Source: Botryococcus braunii | Taxonomy: Eukaryota; Chlorophyta; Trebouxiophyceae | Direction: 5' to 3' | Length of the DNA: 64,000 nt | NCBI GenBank assembly: GCA_002005505.1 | Contig: MVGU01001144.1 | Location: 128,830-192,829 of the forward strand | Part shown: piece by piece, positions 61,327 through 64,000 of the stretch | How positions within the stretch are numbered: the stretch's first letter is position 1 | Layout: each line of letters begins with the position of its first letter | Program-made: the position numbers and the translations under genes | The notes under the pieces: model-generated | Seen by the model: only the letters and a program-made list of their open reading frames with translations | The model's database searches: none | What the model was told of the DNA's origin: nothing

Positions 61327-63240
61327 GTGGAAGTCAGTGAGACAATCCCCTTGGCAATTGAGAGCGCATGTGAGAGAATGGAGACAGGGAGAGGTGCTGA
61401 AGCACACATGGGCCCAGAGAGAGAGATGCCAGCATCTCAAGTGTCACAAGATCACAGTGCTCGACTGTCAGCTGCCAGGTGTGAGTCTGGCAAGGAGTGC
61501 AAGAGACACGTGCCTACTACAGAACACTCTGTGAGGATGTGTGGGGAGGAGGCTGAGAGAGATGGATTCACTGAAGAAAGATTTTATGTCTTTCAATGTG
61601 ACGACAGGCCACCCAATGAAGGGGAACCTGGGGTGAAATTCAGCAAAATTTCAGTCCCCAGAAATTATCGTGAGGCTCGACAGTCAGACCAGTGGTCTTA
61701 CTGGGAGCAAGCTATGAATGAGGAAAAGAACTCATTGGACGCTCACGACACCATGGAGTATGTAGAGCGCCCATGGGGCAAGAAGGTCATTCCAGTGCAC
61801 TGGATCTATTCTGCCAAAGTTGATAACTTTGGCAATGTCCTTAGATTCAAAGCACGCCTGGTAGCCCAAGGATGTCGTCAAATTCCTGGAGTAGATGTTG
61901 ATGAAGTATTTGCTCCCACTAGTAGCTTTGCTGCTAGACGTGTAATTCTGAGCGTGGCTGCTCAGAGGGATTATGAAATCCATCAAGTCGACATCAAGAC
62001 GGCGTTCTTGAATGGAGACCTAGAAGAGGAGGTTTACGTAACACAGCCTCCTGGGTTTGAGAATGGTGATCCCCGTGTCGTTTGCAAGCTCAACAAAGCC
62101 CTTTATGGGTTGAAGCAATCCCCTCGTGCATGGCACAAGAAGCTGGATGCTGAGATGTGCGCACTGGGCTTTGCTGCTTGTAAAAGCGATGCTGGTGTAT
62201 ATGTGAGGAAGAGAGCAGGAGAGAAGCCCCTGTTTATTCTTGTGTATGTGGATGATCTACTCATCATATGTAAAGATCTCAGCCTATTAGAGTGGTTCAA
62301 GGAGCTCCTAAAGAGCAAGTTCACCATCCATGATCTAGGTGAGGTCAAAGACTTTTTGGGTTGCCAAGTCCGTCGTAACCGACAGGATAGGCAAGTTTCT
62401 ATCAGCTGCATCCCAAAGATTGAGGCTCTGCTAGATAAGTTCGGTGTGAGCGATGGCGGAAGAGTAGTGGACACTCCCATGCAAAAGGGATTCGTTCCTA
62501 TTCGGATGCCCTTCGTAGAGGATGAGCGTGATGGTTCGGGTGCTGGGGTCCCCTTAGATCCAGGCCACAGATATTGTGAGCTTATTGGGTCACTTCTGTA
62601 TATAGCCAATACAACACGACCTGATATTGCACAAGCTGTCGGCGTTCTCTCTCGCTATAGGTGTAATCCCACCACTGCTCATTGGAATGCAGCAATGCGT
62701 GTGTTGCACTACCTTAGGGATACGAAGGACAAAGTCCTCGTACTAGGTGGCAACTCCAGTGTAGTCTTGGAGGGTTACGTAGATGCCGATTTTGCGGGTG
62801 ACCTAGATAACAGATTTTCTACGTCTGGGTATGTATTTTATGTCTTTGGCGGTGCTGTGTCATGGACCAGCAAGAAGCAAAACTCTGTGGCTACCTCAAC
62901 TGTTGAGGCAGAGTTCATGGCTTCTAGCCTTGCCATCAAGGAGGCCAACTGGCTGAGGTCCTTCTTGGAGGAGATTGGCGAGCCACCTTGGAATGTTAAG
63001 ATTTTCATTGACAACCAAGGGTGCATTAACAATCTTAGGAACCCCGTGAACTCTAAGTTCACAAAGCATATCGCAGTGGCATTCCACTACGCACGTGAGG
63101 CCATTAAGTTGTGCCAAGTTGATATCCAATATGTGGAATCAGCTAAGAACCGTGCAGATGTGATGACCAAGCCATTGGTTGGTTCCGTGTTCAGGAAACA
63201 TGTCGATGCTCTAGGTCTACTCACTCTGTATCAAGAGTGA
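61327..63240 (+). CDS. D reverse transcriptase-RNase H ORF
   Basis: A 637-residue intact frame, in a different frame from the integrase ORF. RT: KVIPVHWIYSAKVDNFGN, VDIKTAFLNGDLEEEVYVTQ with Asp222, the catalytic YVDD at 307-310 (LVYVDDLLIICK), FTIHDLGEVKDFLGCQV. RNase H: GYVDADFAGDLDNRFSTSGY (Asp486), TSTVEAEFMASS (Glu527/529), IDNQGCINNL (Asp562), and the end NRADVMTKPLVGSVFRKHVD. All catalytic residues are present. The first about 90 residues are non-conserved, so the true start may be a later Met or the product of reinitiation or frameshift. Confidence 0.92.
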   Translation: MEVSETIPLAIESACERMETGRGAEAHMGPEREMPASQVSQDHSARLSAARCESGKECKRHVPTTEHSVRMCGEEAERDGFTEERFYVFQCDDRPPNEGEPGVKFSKISVPRNYREARQSDQWSYWEQAMNEEKNSLDAHDTMEYVERPWGKKVIPVHWIYSAKVDNFGNVLRFKARLVAQGCRQIPGVDVDEVFAPTSSFAARRVILSVAAQRDYEIHQVDIKTAFLNGDLEEEVYVTQPPGFENGDPRVVCKLNKALYGLKQSPRAWHKKLDAEMCALGFAACKSDAGVYVRKRAGEKPLFILVYVDDLLIICKDLSLLEWFKELLKSKFTIHDLGEVKDFLGCQVRRNRQDRQVSISCIPKIEALLDKFGVSDGGRVVDTPMQKGFVPIRMPFVEDERDGSGAGVPLDPGHRYCELIGSLLYIANTTRPDIAQAVGVLSRYRCNPTTAHWNAAMRVLHYLRDTKDKVLVLGGNSSVVLEGYVDADFAGDLDNRFSTSGYVFYVFGGAVSWTSKKQNSVATSTVEAEFMASSLAIKEANWLRSFLEEIGEPPWNVKIFIDNQGCINNLRNPVNSKFTKHIAVAFHYAREAIKLCQVDIQYVESAKNRADVMTKPLVGSVFRKHVDALGLLTLYQE

Positions 63241-63253
63241 AGACAAGGGGAAG

Positions 63254-64000
63254 TGTTACATTGTGTGACATATAGTGAGATTGCCTTCCGCTTGAACAGA
63301 CATTAATTCTTAAAAGGAACTGATAAACAATGGCATGAACAAAGGCATACATGAGACGCTTATCACAGAAAAGTGTAGTTAAGCACAAGGTCATGTTATA
63401 AATAGTGTCGTACGGTATTCGCACGTGGTTGCCAGATCAACGCGTGATCTTGCAACGCTGGTATTTGAAAGGCAAGCAGCGGAGTTGAATGTCACTTCCC
63501 TAGCACTATCAATGATTGATGCATGTGTGAAGACAGCAAGTGTTTTGCTTATGGCGTAAGGCCGTCACACGGACTGCCCAGCCAACTAAGACAACTAATC
63601 ACTCGCTCTGCTCGTGCTTGGAGGTAAGGCCGATTGGCCTAGTTAGACATGTTAAGACATGCATGGACAAGTTACTTGCATGCTATATCTTAATTGTTGA
63701 ACATCTGTATCTTCATCGGTTGTGGGTGTCATACCTATGAGTGAAGATCAGGGAGACAAGTATCATGCAAGATATTTGTTAGCGTATACAAGGATTTATG
63801 TTATGGAGGCTCAATTGCGTTAGCATAAGAAGACTCTAAATGTAACGACTTGCCTAGCACTATCAATGATTGATGCATCTGTGAAGACAGCAAGTGTTTT
63901 GCTTATGGCGTAAGGCCGTCACACGGACTGCCCAGCCAACTAAGACAACTAATCACTCGCTCTGCTCGTGCTTGCAGGTCTTCACACCCATAACCTAAAT
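63254..64000 (+). repeat. D 3' LTR, truncated by window end
   Basis: It matches 58123-58869 over its whole length with few changes. TATAAATAG lies at 63397-63405. Exon 1 (63494-63623, here ending CTTGGAG) is followed by GTAAGGCCG; the second exon copy is at 63848-63977, then GTCTTCACACCC. The last few bases and the right TSD lie beyond the window. Confidence 0.92.

Larger units (their letters stand above)
58123..64000 (+). mobile_element. Copia D, gag-less, 3' end beyond window
   Basis: The 5' LTR (58123-58875), PBS, two long intact pol ORFs, polypurine tract AGACAAGGGGAAG (63241-63253) and 3' LTR from 63254 to the window edge. No gag is present: 28 bases after the PBS-adjacent start the sequence goes to a short degenerate segment and protease. 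LTR copies are nearly identical, indicating recent movement, presumably with Gag supplied in trans. Confidence 0.93.

Overview
This window looks like nuclear DNA of a eukaryote, most plausibly a green-lineage alga or streptophyte. The evidence is Ty1/copia and chromodomain Ty3/gypsy retrotransposons, Helitrons with GT-AG introns, very long purine (GA)n tracts, and a primer-binding site matching the initiator-tRNA anticodon arm. The exact organism cannot be shown from the sequence. I see no convincing host gene. Almost the whole window is nested transposable elements, and their order of insertion can be read from target-site duplications (TSDs).

Layout. (1) 1-11012: a degenerate minus-strand Copia element (A), hit by a miniature LTR element (196-1249, TSD TCTGA), a solo LTR (2110-2800, TSD TTAAC) and a chromovirus (GY1, 4459-10567, TSD GTGAA). 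(2) 11013-11573: unidentified. (3) 11574-12191 and 47371-47704: one GA-rich tract split by Copia B1 (12192-47370, minus, TSD GGGAT). B1 carries Copia F in its 3' LTR (12491-27054, TSD GAAAC), and F carries Copia E in gag (18306-25627, TSD CAGAT). B1's RT carries Copia C2 (from 28377). C2 carries solo LTR H (29775-30500, TSD CTAAG) and Copia B2 (from 32614). B2 carries Copia C1 (36405-39924, TSD AAGAT) and a truncated gypsy (GY3, 41170-44408). One large deletion between GY3 and B1's integrase explains why GY3, B2, C2 and B1 all lack parts. (4) 47705-54760: a minus-strand Helitron with a Rep/helicase split by introns and a downstream GIY-YIG nuclease ORF. (5) 55380-56559: a second, plus-strand Helitron fragment cut exactly in its Walker A motif by a truncated gypsy (GY2, 56560-58122). 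GY2 is itself cut by Copia D (58123 to the window end).

Main observation. In seven different Copia LTR families (A, B, C, D, E, F, H) the R/U5 part of the LTR carries the transcript leader twice in tandem. The first copy is unspliced, with GT...AG introns. The second is the precisely spliced version. The first copy stops inside its last intron, within a few bases of TGTAA in all seven families, and the spliced copy starts there. The splice sites are therefore documented in genomic DNA. The layout suggests reverse transcription joins a spliced RNA 5' end to an unspliced RNA 3' end, so introns survive passage through RNA. B1, whose LTRs hold only the spliced leader, shows the alternative outcome. 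These elements also share a half-tRNA-like primer site and the AAGGGGAAG polypurine tract. The two B elements and A carry a CxxC leader ORF ahead of gag (with an ATGA overlap where gag is intact), and three families have a stop codon between integrase and reverse transcriptase.
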